Counted from the stretch's first letter, positions 44,136-52,492 are shown. The stretch: DNA of 63,574 nucleotides from Selenomonadaceae bacterium UBA2897 (GCA_002350105.1 DEDT01000037.1:3724-67297), one strand, 5' to 3'. Translations and numbers: made by a program. The notes: generated by a model from the letters alone, not told the origin.

Positions 44136-44164
44136 AGCATAACAAAAAAGCAGCCAGCCGTCAA
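44136..44164 (-). promoter_or_regulatory. Promoter of tetR
   Basis: Minus-strand TTGACG (44164-44159) and TATGCT (44141-44136) are 17 bases apart and are followed directly by the operator. The layout is nearly the same as in front of the MATE gene. Confidence 0.7.
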
Positions 44165-44287
44165 GCAAGCTGCGAAAATTTTATTCATTTCGGTACCGGA
44201 TAGCCTGCAAATCAGCGCTTGTATCCTTCGCCATTGCTTGCTATGATTAGATTATCCATATTATTGAATCAACCAGGAGCATTACCA

Positions 44288-45034
44288 ATGGATCTTTCAC
44301 TTGCTGGCCTATGTGCCCATCTTCTGCCACTCGGCTGCGTGGCGCTGGCTTCACTGCTGCAATCCCTCACGGGTTTCGGCCTCGCCATCGTGCTTGCGCC
44401 TTTTCTCATGTTCTTTTACGATGCGAAGGATGCCGTTTCCCTCGTGCTGCTCATCTGCTTCACGGGCAATTTCGTACAGGGCGCGACGCATTTCCGCACG
44501 GCTGACCGCAAACTTGTTGGCCTCCTCTATGCGGGCGTACTCATCGGCCTGCCGCTCGGCACCTGGATTTTCTTCACTGTCTCCAGCGAAACGCTGAAAT
44601 TTTGGATCAACGCGATGGTGCTCGTGTCCGTGCTCATCACGGGCTTCGCGCATACGCGCTTCCGCGAGACGAACGCCAACGCCATCAGGACGGGCATCCT
44701 CTCGGGCATCACCTCGGCTACCACGGGCATGAGTGGCCCCCCCATCCTCCTGTACCTCGCCCACACGAAAATCGCCCCCGAAATCTTGCGGGCGAGCTGC
44801 TTCGTCTTTTTCTTTCTCTGCAATGTCTCGACGCTCGTCTCCCACACGCTTGGCGGTATGTCCGTCACCTACGTGCTGACCGAGTACCTCTACCTCCTGC
44901 CTGGCCTCGCCCTCGGCATCCTGCTCGGCGATGCCCTTTTTCCTTACCTGCCGAAAACATGGATTCGCAAATTCATCAACCTGCTGCTGCCCATCACATC
45001 CATCATCGGCATGGCCGAAGTACTGCTGAAATAG
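44288..45034 (+). CDS. TSUP family transporter (TauE/SafE-like)
   Basis: The start at 44288 (MDLSLAGLCAHLL) has AGGAG seven bases upstream; an earlier in-frame start lacks one. The 248-residue membrane protein has about eight helices, with LASLLQSLTGFGLAIVLAPFLMF and GILSGITSATTGMSGPPILLYL, the two repeated TSUP signatures. Family members export sulfite, sulfonates or other small organic acids. It is a single gene, divergent from tetR, with a bidirectional terminator behind it. Confidence 0.9.
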   Translation: MDLSLAGLCAHLLPLGCVALASLLQSLTGFGLAIVLAPFLMFFYDAKDAVSLVLLICFTGNFVQGATHFRTADRKLVGLLYAGVLIGLPLGTWIFFTVSSETLKFWINAMVLVSVLITGFAHTRFRETNANAIRTGILSGITSATTGMSGPPILLYLAHTKIAPEILRASCFVFFFLCNVSTLVSHTLGGMSVTYVLTEYLYLLPGLALGILLGDALFPYLPKTWIRKFINLLLPITSIIGMAEVLLK

Positions 45035-45036
45035 TA

Positions 45037-45083
45037 AAAAATCAGGCTCTTCCCCCGTAAGTGTGGCTGAAGAGCCTGATTTT
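45037..45083. terminator. Bidirectional terminator between the TSUP gene and cfa
   Basis: A 12-bp perfect stem ATCAGGCTCTTC/GAAGAGCCTGAT with A's on one side and T's on the other serves both convergent genes. The TSUP stop is 3 bases away and the cfa stop 30. Confidence 0.9.
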
Positions 45084-45112
45084 AACAGTTTCGTCACTCT
45101 GCATCTGGCTGC

Positions 45113-46291
45113 TCAGTACCAGCGCGTCATGGGCAGTTCGTTGTTGATGCCCTTGGTCATGAGCGTCTGGTGAATGTCGAGGTAGCCGACCCAAAATGCC
45201 GCCGCGCAGCCGCAGAGGTAGATGTCCCACATGCGGACGAACTCGTCGCCACGCGCGTCCCGCACCTGATCGTGCACGGCTTGGAAATTATGATACCAGC
45301 ACATGAGTGTTTTGTAATAGTGACGGCGCAGGCTCTCCACGTCCAGTACGCGGAAATCGTGGTCATAGGCGATATGAATGAGCTCGCGCAGGGACGGGAT
45401 AACGCCGCCCGGGAAGATATATTTGCGCATGAACGAGTCGCGCATGCCCTCGTCATTGCCCGTGATGGAGTGCAGCAGGAACAGGCCGCCATCTTTAAGC
45501 AAGGCGTTCGCCGTCTCCATATAGGTATCGTAGTTCGAACGGCCGACATGCTCCATCATGCCCACGCTGACGATGCGATCAAACGTAAGCTCCTTGTCTG
45601 GCAAATCGCGGTAATCGACCAATTCAATCGTGACCTGATCCTGCAAGCCAAGTTTCTTGATGCGCTTGCGCCCCATCTTGTACTGCTCTTTGCTGAGCGT
45701 GCAGCCATAACCCTTGACGCCGTATTTCTGTGCGGCCTCGATGAGCAAAAAGCCCCAGCCACAGCCGATATCCAGCAAACTCATGCCTGGCTTGAGACAA
45801 AGTTTATTGAGCGTGTAATCCACTTTAGCCCGTTGGGCTTCCTCCAGCGTCATTCCCTCTTTAGCAAAGTAGGCGCAGGAGTAACTCAACGTTGGGTCGA
45901 GCCAGAGTTTATAGAAATCGTTGCCCAAGTCATAGTGGCTGGAAACCTGACGCTGCTGGTCACGTTTTTTCTCCGAAAACGAAAACAGTCCCTTGAGTGC
46001 GCTCTTGTCCAACGAAAGGCGGTCGGCCTGCTCCAGGATCCCCGCGATAACCTTGAAAAGGTCGTCATCCCTGACCTCAATGTCGTGGCGCATATAGGCT
46101 TCCGCGAGTGCCAGCGACGTCGAGGCCATCAACTCCTTTTTCGGGATATCCTTATTAACCTGTACGGTAAACTCCGGCTCACCCTCGCCGATATGGTAAG
46201 TGTCACCGTGCAGCTCGACATCGAACGGATATTTGTCAAAGCGTCCGAGAAAATGAATGAAAAAACTGTCCATCAACTGTTTGAAACCCAT
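45113..46291 (-). CDS. cfa: Cyclopropane-fatty-acyl-phospholipid synthase family protein
   Basis: It transfers a methylene from SAM to unsaturated acyl chains of membrane lipids. The 392-residue protein has an N-terminal lipid-binding-like part and a SAM domain with LLDIGCGWGFLLIEAAQKYGVKGYGCTLSKEQ-type sequence, FDRIVSVGMMEHVG and RKYIFPGGVIPSL, all CFA synthase marks. It ends CAAAFWVGYLDIHQTLMTKG. An extended -10 promoter lies about 60 bases upstream. Confidence 0.95.
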   Translation of the reverse strand: MGFKQLMDSFFIHFLGRFDKYPFDVELHGDTYHIGEGEPEFTVQVNKDIPKKELMASTSLALAEAYMRHDIEVRDDDLFKVIAGILEQADRLSLDKSALKGLFSFSEKKRDQQRQVSSHYDLGNDFYKLWLDPTLSYSCAYFAKEGMTLEEAQRAKVDYTLNKLCLKPGMSLLDIGCGWGFLLIEAAQKYGVKGYGCTLSKEQYKMGRKRIKKLGLQDQVTIELVDYRDLPDKELTFDRIVSVGMMEHVGRSNYDTYMETANALLKDGGLFLLHSITGNDEGMRDSFMRKYIFPGGVIPSLRELIHIAYDHDFRVLDVESLRRHYYKTLMCWYHNFQAVHDQVRDARGDEFVRMWDIYLCGCAAAFWVGYLDIHQTLMTKGINNELPMTRWY

Positions 46292-46351
46292 GTAAATCCT
46301 TCTTTCCTTACCTTACTCAGGTTTCAGTTACAACTTTAACAACCATCCTTT

Positions 46352-46360
46352 ATTATAGCA
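46352..46360 (-). promoter_or_regulatory. Extended -10 promoter of cfa
   Basis: Minus-strand TGCTATAAT matches an extended -10 element. The -35 region at the right distance is poor, as is usual for this promoter class. Confidence 0.6.
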
Positions 46361-46446
46361 CGTCAGACTCACCATGCTCGCCGGCGACGCACATTGTTTC
46401 ATGCTTATTTTGCAAGAAGCCATTGACTTTTGGGTATAAACCTCAA

Positions 46447-46490
46447 AAGGCCCCTGCGGAATTTGCAATTTCCACAGGGGCTTGCTTTTT
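46447..46490. terminator. Isolated GC-rich hairpin in the cfa-yeiH intergenic region
   Basis: GCCCCTGCGGAA pairs with TTTCCACAGGGGC and is followed by TTGCTTTTT on the plus strand. No gene ends here on either strand. It lies within a 397-base gap between divergent genes. The rest of the gap (46361-46446 and 46491-46614) holds nothing I recognise. Confidence 0.6.
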
Positions 46491-46614
46491 CAGCACGAGG
46501 TTTCTCAATCTCCAAATAAGAGATGCCTTGCATAGGTTCAGGGCATGAATTTCCGCATCTTCTAGCATTCTGTTCTATAGGTAAATCCTTATCGATTTTA
46601 TAAATAATAAATAT

Positions 46615-46643
46615 TTTACATATAGTTCTGCTTCCCGTATACT
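46615..46643 (+). promoter_or_regulatory. Promoter of the yeiH-lysR operon
   Basis: TTTACA and TATACT are 17 bases apart in an AT-rich stretch, 45 bases before the ATG. The adjacent LysR protein would be expected to bind upstream of or over this region. Confidence 0.65.
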
Positions 46644-46688
46644 AAAACCCGTACGAAATATGCACATAGAAACTGGGAGGTTAACGAT

Positions 46689-47774
46689 ATGCAACCAATA
46701 CGTCAATTCTTTTCCCGTCAGGTCGTGGCCGTGGGGCTCGTCGTGACGCTCGCCTGCTCGCTCGGCGGGCAGTGGCTATCCCATCTGCCAGGGCTTTCTC
46801 TCATCGGCGCACTGGTCATCGCCCTCCTGCTCGGCATGGCACTCCAAGGCTTTACCAGCCTGCGCACGGCCGCTCGTGCGTCCACGCCTTTTATCGCCAA
46901 CAAGTTCCTGCGGGCGGGCATCATCCTGCTCGGCTTCAAACTCAACCTCATCCTGCTCATGGGTGCGGGGCTAAAAAGCCTGCTCGCGGCCTGTGTCGTC
47001 GTCACCGTCATGGTAACGCTGAACTATGTCGTCGCGCGGCGGCTGTTCGGCGTCGAGCATACACTGGCCGTACTCACGGCCTGCGGCTCATCCATCTGCG
47101 GCGCCGCAGCGGTCATGGGTGTCGCCGGTGCGGCCAAAGCCAAGGCTGATGACTCCGTGCTGGCTGTGGCCTGCGTTGCCATTCTCGGGACGGCCTTTAC
47201 GCTCGTGCTCGTCGCCCTCCAGCCTCTGCTCGGCCTCTCGGCCGCTCAGTTCGGCACCTGGGCTGGCCTCAGCCTGCACGAAATTGCCCACGCCGTCGCC
47301 GCTGGCGGTGCGGCGGGCCAGGTGGGAACGGATGCAGCTATCGTCGCAAAGCTCTCCCGCGTGCTGCTGCTCGCCCCTGTCGCCCTGCTCGTCGGCATAA
47401 TCGAGGCCCGCCGCGCTTCAGAGGAAAAGGCCGCCCTGGCAGGAACCGAGGGCAGCGCCGTCGAACAGTCTATCACAAACAACAACGCGTCACATGGCTT
47501 TTTCACGCAACTGAAGCACGTTCCCATCCCCTGGTTCATGGGCGGGTTCCTGCTCGCCAGCGCCGTCGGTACCTATGTACCTTTTATCGCGGATTTCACC
47601 GGTGGTCTTGTCACCATCGCCTACCTTCTGCTCGGCATGGCAATGGCCGCGCTGGGGCTCAACGTAAATTTCTCCGTCGTGGCCCGCAAAGGTGCCCGCC
47701 CGCTGACCAGCGCGTTCCTCTGCTCCGTCTTCCTCGTAGGTCTCGCTTACACTTTAGTTGAACTGTTCTTCTGA
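46689..47774 (+). CDS. YeiH family putative sulfate/sulfite exporter (UPF0324)
   Basis: The 361-residue membrane protein has about ten to eleven helices and family motifs such as LGMALQGF, NKFLRAGIILLGFKLNL, ACGSSICGAAAVMGVAGAAKAK, GLSLHEIAHAVAAGG and LLGMAMAALGLNVNF. GGGAGG lies before the ATG. It is paired with a LysR gene as yeiH is in other bacteria. The E. coli homologue is only weakly characterised, so the substrate is uncertain. A 66-base piece of the gene (47401-47466) also occurs at 60134-60199. Confidence 0.92.
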   Translation: MQPIRQFFSRQVVAVGLVVTLACSLGGQWLSHLPGLSLIGALVIALLLGMALQGFTSLRTAARASTPFIANKFLRAGIILLGFKLNLILLMGAGLKSLLAACVVVTVMVTLNYVVARRLFGVEHTLAVLTACGSSICGAAAVMGVAGAAKAKADDSVLAVACVAILGTAFTLVLVALQPLLGLSAAQFGTWAGLSLHEIAHAVAAGGAAGQVGTDAAIVAKLSRVLLLAPVALLVGIIEARRASEEKAALAGTEGSAVEQSITNNNASHGFFTQLKHVPIPWFMGGFLLASAVGTYVPFIADFTGGLVTIAYLLLGMAMAALGLNVNFSVVARKGARPLTSAFLCSVFLVGLAYTLVELFF

Positions 47775-47795
47775 TGATATGAAAAGGAACTGCTT

Positions 47796-48701
47796 ATGAC
47801 CCTGCGCCATTTCCGCATCTTCCAGGCAGTCTGCCAGCATACCTCGATGACGGCGGCTGCCAGGGAGCTCCACATTTCCCAGCCTTCCATCAGTCAGGCC
47901 ATCCGCGAGCTCGAAACCCACTACGGCACGGCGCTCTTTGACCGGATTGGCCGCCAGTTGCATCTGACGGCAGCGGGAGAATCCCTGCTGGGCTATGCCA
48001 CACATATCCTCGCCCTCGATCATCAGGCAAACGAGGCCATGCGGGGCTTTGCTGCCGCCAGCCCCATCGCCATCGGCGCTACGCTCTCCATTGGTGAGAG
48101 CGTTTTTGTGCCTCTGCTCGCAGCTTTTCGCGCTGCCCAGCCTGGCTGCTCTATTTTCTCGCGCATCGGCAACACGCACGAGCTGGAGCAGCGCCTGCTC
48201 GCCGATGACCTCGACATCGCCCTCATCGAGGGGGATGTCACTTCGCCCCAGCTCATCACCCAGCCATTCCTGCGCGACGAGCTCATCTTCCTTGCACCGC
48301 CGGATTGGCAATTCAGCGACATAAATGACCACCACGCGCAGAATGGCGTTGTACCATCTGAAGCTATCGCCAACGCGCCCTTTTTCCTGCGTGAAGAAGG
48401 CAGTGGCACGCGAGCGTTGTTCGAAGCCGTCATGCATGCCGCAGGCATCCCCTTTGCCACAGCTGGCGTCTACAACAACTCAGCCTCCATCCTGCAGGCC
48501 GTCGCAGCCGGTCTCGGCCTCGCTGCCCTCTCACAGCGTATCGCTGCTCCCTATCTGACCAACGGCCAACTCCGTACCTTCACCGTCCCCGGCGTGCAAT
48601 TCCAGCGCACCTTCCGCATCGTCTACCACCAGAACAAATACCTCACCCCCACGCTGCAGGCTTTCCTCACCTTCTGCCACAATTGGCAGCAGAAGGTTTA
48701 G
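47796..48701 (+). CDS. LysR family transcriptional regulator
   Basis: The 301-residue protein begins with a helix-turn-helix MTLRHFRIFQAVCQHTSMTAAARELHISQPSISQAIRELE and has a C-terminal effector domain (DIALIEGDV, FFLREEGSGTRALFE) like CysB/CysL-type regulators. AAGGAACTGCTT precedes the ATG. It lies 21 bases behind yeiH in the same direction, unlike the usual divergent layout, so it is probably co-transcribed and controls yeiH. Confidence 0.93.
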   Translation: MTLRHFRIFQAVCQHTSMTAAARELHISQPSISQAIRELETHYGTALFDRIGRQLHLTAAGESLLGYATHILALDHQANEAMRGFAAASPIAIGATLSIGESVFVPLLAAFRAAQPGCSIFSRIGNTHELEQRLLADDLDIALIEGDVTSPQLITQPFLRDELIFLAPPDWQFSDINDHHAQNGVVPSEAIANAPFFLREEGSGTRALFEAVMHAAGIPFATAGVYNNSASILQAVAAGLGLAALSQRIAAPYLTNGQLRTFTVPGVQFQRTFRIVYHQNKYLTPTLQAFLTFCHNWQQKV

Positions 48702-48729
48702 CTGTCCCTGTATGCTGCCATTCTAAACC

Positions 48730-48909
48730 ATGCAATATACAGCAACCTATCCATCGCCGCTCGGCAAAATCCTGCCGGCCTCGAATGACGAGGGGCTGAC
48801 CGGGCTCTGGTTCGACCACCAGAAATACTACGCCCAGAAGCTCGCTCCCGAGCACGTACAAAAAGAAACGCCTGCCATCAGGCAGACGCGAAAATGGCTT
48901 GACCTCTAA
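48730..48909 (+). pseudogene. Truncated 5' copy of ogt
   Basis: A 59-codon ORF starts MQYTATYPSPLGKILPASND and stops at TAA right after KWLDL. It is about 90 percent identical in DNA to the first 180 bases of the intact ogt at 60263, and the match also covers the bases just before the ATG. The catalytic PCHRV domain is missing. It is a relic of the duplicated block. Confidence 0.9.
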
Positions 48910-48934
48910 AACCGGCATTCACCCACTGCATATA

Positions 48935-50215
48935 TCAGCGAAGTGCCTGATTGATGGCTGCCGCCATCATCTGCTTCGCGCGGACGTCACCATGCAAGCC
49001 GTCTACTGCCAGGTCCGCTGGCATTTCGCTATAGCCCGCAAATGGCGCGGCTGTGTCGATATGCGGCTGTGTGCGGATAAAGGCATTGACCTTTGCTAAT
49101 TTTTCCTGCCAATCCGGCGCCGTCGGCTGGTCGAATGCTTTCCTGATCTGTGCAGGGTTGATTGGTGGCAGCGTAAGCAGCACCGGATTGATGCCGCACG
49201 CCCGTGCCTGCTCCTGGATGTTCTTAAGATCGGCGATAACGTCATCCGCAGTCGTATCCGCACGCAGGCTGTTCGTTCCGCCGAGGATCAGCAATGTCTT
49301 CAAATGGTGGAATGGCTTGACATCCCTCGCGAAACGCTCGACCATGCGTTCACTCGTATCGCCGCTCTCCGAGAGGTTCACGACAGGCTGCTCAAGATAC
49401 GCTTCATAACTGTACGCCCAATCCGTCGGACCATACGACAGGCGCCCGCCACCGTGGCTGATGCTGTCGCCAAATACGCCAACCGTAAACGACTCCGCAA
49501 CCAGTTCAATGTGCTGCGCCTGACTCCACGTCGTCATAGGCTGTCCCTGGGCATCCAGGGCCCGCACGCGCCAATAGTAGCTGCCCGTGCGCGGCACGGT
49601 ATCGTAGATATCTGTGAGTTCCGAGGTATAATGCGCCACGCGATATCGCGAAGCCCGCCAGTCTGCGCCACGCTCCGGGTTGCGGTCCGTGACCTCTACC
49701 TCGTAGGACGCAGCATCCGGATAGGCCGTATAAGAATAAACCGGATAAAGTATATCCGTACCATTTCCCACGTGATATTTTGAACGCGGCACCGGAGCAT
49801 GCACCGTGAGCAGTGACGCTACTTCAGACAAGGAAGCCGGCTTGCTCCACGTCCCGATAGGCTGCCCATCCAGGTCGAGCGGACGCACTGCATACACGAG
49901 CCCGGTATTGATACCATGTGCCGTCAGAGACTGAGGCAGGATATATTCATTCTGAAAAGCGTAGGGCTGATAAAAAATGATTTTGCCATGAACATCCGTG
50001 ACGCGCAGCTCATAGCGCACGGCATCTGTATTTTCTTGCCAGCGCAAGAGATACAGCGACGACTCATGCGCATGCCTCTCCGCTGCATCGGCCATTGCCG
50101 GAGACGAACCGATGCCTGACGATCCATCTTCCATCACCCACCAGCCAGCTCCTACGGACAAAAGAAATGCGACAACGGCCACACCAGCGGCCAAATACGA
50201 TTTTCTACGCATCAT
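48935..50215 (-). CDS. SGNH/GDSL-family hydrolase with N-terminal Fn3-like repeats, exported
   Basis: The protein has about 426 residues from the ATG at 50215 (GGAGG six bases upstream). An N-terminal signal/anchor helix (YLAAGVAVVAFLLSVGAGWWV) is followed by two beta-sandwich-like repeats (LRWQENTDAVRYELRVTD and YTAYPDAASYEVEVTDRNPE) each ending in a TWS motif, and a C-terminal SGNH hydrolase with GDSISHGGG (Ser), a Gly and Asn in LGGTNSLR, and DGLH (Asp-His). It probably acts on a sugar ester or lipid at the cell surface. A 43-residue ORF precedes it in the same direction. Confidence 0.88.
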   Translation of the reverse strand: MMRRKSYLAAGVAVVAFLLSVGAGWWVMEDGSSGIGSSPAMADAAERHAHESSLYLLRWQENTDAVRYELRVTDVHGKIIFYQPYAFQNEYILPQSLTAHGINTGLVYAVRPLDLDGQPIGTWSKPASLSEVASLLTVHAPVPRSKYHVGNGTDILYPVYSYTAYPDAASYEVEVTDRNPERGADWRASRYRVAHYTSELTDIYDTVPRTGSYYWRVRALDAQGQPMTTWSQAQHIELVAESFTVGVFGDSISHGGGRLSYGPTDWAYSYEAYLEQPVVNLSESGDTSERMVERFARDVKPFHHLKTLLILGGTNSLRADTTADDVIADLKNIQEQARACGINPVLLTLPPINPAQIRKAFDQPTAPDWQEKLAKVNAFIRTQPHIDTAAPFAGYSEMPADLAVDGLHGDVRAKQMMAAAINQALR

Positions 50216-50244
50216 CAAGCACCTCCCATGCTACATGCAATCCA

Positions 50245-50376
50245 TCATTCCCAGGCTAAACAGCAGGCGCTTTGGGAATGTACCGACGGTTCCACGTAAA
50301 ACGTCTCCGTAAATTCATAACCAATAGCGCTGAACGCTGCCATCGCGATGGCAATGAGTATGATGTACTTTTTCAT
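50245..50376 (-). CDS. Small 43-residue membrane or secreted peptide
   Basis: The ORF begins MKKYIILIAIAMAAFSAIG, a hydrophobic signal or single membrane segment, and ends with two Cys (SACCLAWE). GAGGAAGTGAGGG lies upstream of the ATG. It lies 29 bases before the SGNH hydrolase gene in the same direction, so the two are probably co-transcribed. I do not recognise it. Confidence 0.5.
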   Translation of the reverse strand: MKKYIILIAIAMAAFSAIGYEFTETFYVEPSVHSQSACCLAWE

Positions 50377-50487
50377 AACCATCCCTCACTTCCTCGCAAC
50401 TATGGGCATCTCTTACAGCTTTAATGATAGCGCAACGGCCATTACATGTAAAATACTTAGTATGTAGATAGTTTAAATGCTTTGTAG

Positions 50488-50625
50488 GCATAAATCATTT
50501 ACCACCGCCCAGTCCCAGATGAAATACGATGACAAAAAGGCTGGGAACTGCAAAAGCCCCGTACGTTTGCAATTTTCCTTTTGCAAACGTACGGGGTCGC
50601 TACCTTTTCTCCGTATGTTCAAGGA
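50488..50625 (+). repeat. Hairpin unit A of a two-copy intergenic element
   Basis: A perfect 16-bp stem CCCCGTACGTTTGCAA (50557-50572) and TTGCAAACGTACGGGG (50581-50596) with an 8-base loop is followed by a T-rich tail. The upstream 65 bases match unit B (around 50787-50930), sharing ACCACCG, GATGAAA and a Gly/Ala-rich stretch in order. In the stem two base pairs differ from unit B and both differences are compensated. The gap 50626-50786 holds no gene I can support. Confidence 0.7.
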
Positions 50626-50786
50626 TCGCGAACTGCTTCGCCTGGCAGGTTTCGGACGCAAATGCGTTCGCCCGCGCCAATGGCTTTCCGGAATACGGAA
50701 CACGTATGGACCAAAAACGGGGACTACGTGAAAAAGTCGTTGCTGAGGCGTTCGTTCTGTTATCGTTAGAGTCTATTATTTGAAAA

Positions 50787-50930
50787 ACGTCATGAAACCA
50801 TTCACCACCGTCTAGACCCCCGATGAAAATTGGTAACAAGAAAGCCGGAAACGCAAGGCCCCGCATGTTTGCAATTTTGATTCTGCAAACATGCGGGGCC
50901 TTTGTCTTTTTTATGCCATTTCTCTCCACC
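50787..50930 (+). repeat. Hairpin unit B of a two-copy intergenic element
   Basis: A perfect 17-bp stem GGCCCCGCATGTTTGCA (50857-50873) and TGCAAACATGCGGGGCC (50884-50900) is followed by TTTGTCTTTTTT, a good terminator shape on the plus strand. It is homologous to unit A. The T-tract overlaps the stop of a minus-strand remnant (50911-51075). Confidence 0.7.
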
Positions 50931-51075
50931 ACGGCTGAAAGTCTCCAGCTTTCACGCTGCCGATGGGCACGGCCTCGCCGATGTGCGGCGTCAGGAACGC
51001 ATAAGGCTTCTCCACGCTCGCTGCGGTGAGACGCTCGAGCGGTTCTTCAAATATCTCCGCAATAGAAACACGCAG
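50911..51075 (-). pseudogene. Unrecognised coding remnant overlapping the end of the AAA ATPase gene
   Basis: In a frame different from the ATPase, a protein-like run (EIFEEPLERLTAASVEKP, then HIGEAVPIGSVKAGDFQP) ends at TAA 50911. It has no start codon. It reads better than the last 20 residues of the ATPase in the overlap, so the ATPase may be frameshifted here or two genes may have been joined by a deletion. I do not recognise the parent protein. Confidence 0.4.
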
Positions 51076-52367
51076 TAATACGGAAATGTATAGATACCGT
51101 CTGCCTCGCCGATGTTGGCATTTGCGAGCTTGATGCCATAGCGGATGTCCTCATACCGTTTGCTCTTCACGAGCGTCGCGAGGGATTTTGCGTGATTGTT
51201 CGTTGCCTTGACCTCGACGGGGACGAGGGACGTGCGGTCACGGACAAAGAAATCCTCTTCGAGCGTAGAGTTTTCCTTCTTGTAGTAAAAAAGATCGTAC
51301 CCGCTCTTCACGAGCGCTTCGCCGACGAGATTCTCATAGAGCGCGCCTTTGTAGACGCCGAGATTGCCGTTTGCACGAAGGTCTTCCTGTGCCTCTTCAT
51401 CGAGCGAGGCAACGAGCAGTCCTGTATCCCCATAGTAGAGCTTGTAGCGCGTCGCATCGTAGTTGCCACGCAGTGGCAGCTCCGGTGTCTGGAGCGCGTG
51501 GCAGATATTCACGATGCCCGCGTCCGCCAGCCATTCGATGCAGCCGAAATAATCCTTGAACCGCGCCCCCTTCGCAACTTTGGAAATCTGGAACTTCTTG
51601 TTTTCCTTTGCCAGCTGCGCGGGAATCTGGCGGAACACATGGAGGATGCGCCCCTGGTCAAGGCCAGACGCATACTTGCGGATATCCTCCTCATAATCGA
51701 GCAGCAGCTGACGCTGCATCGCCAGCGTCCCCTCGAATGTATCGCGCTCGATGTACGTGCGCACGACGGCCGGCATGCCGCCGAGCACGCAGTAATCGAG
51801 AAAAAGCCGCAAGAGCAGCCGATGCTCGAGCGCGCTGAAGGGCCGCCCGTCCACCATGTGCGCGAGCATGTCATCTGTAAAAGACACATCATAGCCCTTC
51901 GCCCAAAGGAATTCCTCGAAATCCATCGACTGCATCGTAACATCCGTTTTGTACCCGACACTGTTGCTCTCGATTTCATGATAATGAAGACCGAGGAGCG
52001 AGCCGCTGCAGATGACATCGAAGCGCCCGTCAAGCTTGAAGAATTTCAACGTCGTCGCAATGTCGGGAAGTGCCTGCATCTCATCAAACACCAAAAGCGT
52101 CCCTGGCTCGAAGGAAAAAGACGGCGTAATCCGTGAAAGGTTGCGCACGACGTCCGCGGTGCCGTATCCATCCGCGAGAATCTGCCGATAGGTCGGCTGT
52201 TCAACGAAATTCACATAGACGACGTTCTCGTAGCTTTGCCTGGCAAACTCCAGGATAGAGGCCGTCTTCCCCACCTGCCTCGCCCCGCGCACGACGAGCG
52301 GCAGATGATTTTCCGAGGCTTTCCAGTCGCGCAGGATTGCATCGATCTTTCGTTTCAAATATGCCAT
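50991..52367 (-). CDS. AAA-type ATPase with DUF4143 (ATP-binding protein)
   Basis: The 458-residue protein has the Walker A VVRGARQVGKTASI near residue 25, Walker B LVFDEMQAL near 95, a winged-helix-like middle and a C-terminal DUF4143 nuclease-like part (YENLVGEALVKSGYDLFYYKKENSTLEEDFFV, VPVEVKA). Such proteins are common in accessory DNA and their function is unproven. The last 20 residues (RRYLKNRSSVSPQRAW...) do not look native and lie over a remnant in another frame, so the 3' end may be altered. The start MAYLKRKIDAILRDW is standard. Confidence 0.85.
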   Translation of the reverse strand: MAYLKRKIDAILRDWKASENHLPLVVRGARQVGKTASILEFARQSYENVVYVNFVEQPTYRQILADGYGTADVVRNLSRITPSFSFEPGTLLVFDEMQALPDIATTLKFFKLDGRFDVICSGSLLGLHYHEIESNSVGYKTDVTMQSMDFEEFLWAKGYDVSFTDDMLAHMVDGRPFSALEHRLLLRLFLDYCVLGGMPAVVRTYIERDTFEGTLAMQRQLLLDYEEDIRKYASGLDQGRILHVFRQIPAQLAKENKKFQISKVAKGARFKDYFGCIEWLADAGIVNICHALQTPELPLRGNYDATRYKLYYGDTGLLVASLDEEAQEDLRANGNLGVYKGALYENLVGEALVKSGYDLFYYKKENSTLEEDFFVRDRTSLVPVEVKATNNHAKSLATLVKSKRYEDIRYGIKLANANIGEADGIYTFPYYCVFLLRRYLKNRSSVSPQRAWRSLMRS

Positions 52368-52450
52368 GAACTTCGCTCCTTCTCAAAGTCCGCGATTTTA
52401 TGAGCGTACTTTCTTTCAATTCTACACTTTCATGAGCGAAGTTTCAATGA

Positions 52451-52469
52451 TTTATCTTATTTCATGATT
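52451..52469. repeat. 19-base repeat shared with 61092-61110
   Basis: TTTATCTTATTTCATGATT is identical at both places. Here it lies upstream of the AAA ATPase, between that gene and the fic remnant. It may be a copied promoter region or a join point of the duplicated block. By itself it says little. Confidence 0.4.
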
Positions 52470-52492
52470 CTTCTGCAAGATGCTTTATGATT

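Noticed and set aside
44351..45097. 248-codon minus-strand ORF opposite the TSUP gene
   Set aside because: Charged low-complexity antisense reading of a GC-rich gene. The plus-strand product has clear TSUP motifs.
46292..46688. CRISPR or tRNA in the longest plain intergenic gap
   Set aside because: No direct repeats with spacers and no cloverleaf could be built. Only promoters and one hairpin are present.
50563..50596. Unit A hairpin as an insertion-sequence end
   Set aside because: No transposase frame, no target duplication and no second inverted end at a fitting distance. It is better described as a two-copy hairpin element.
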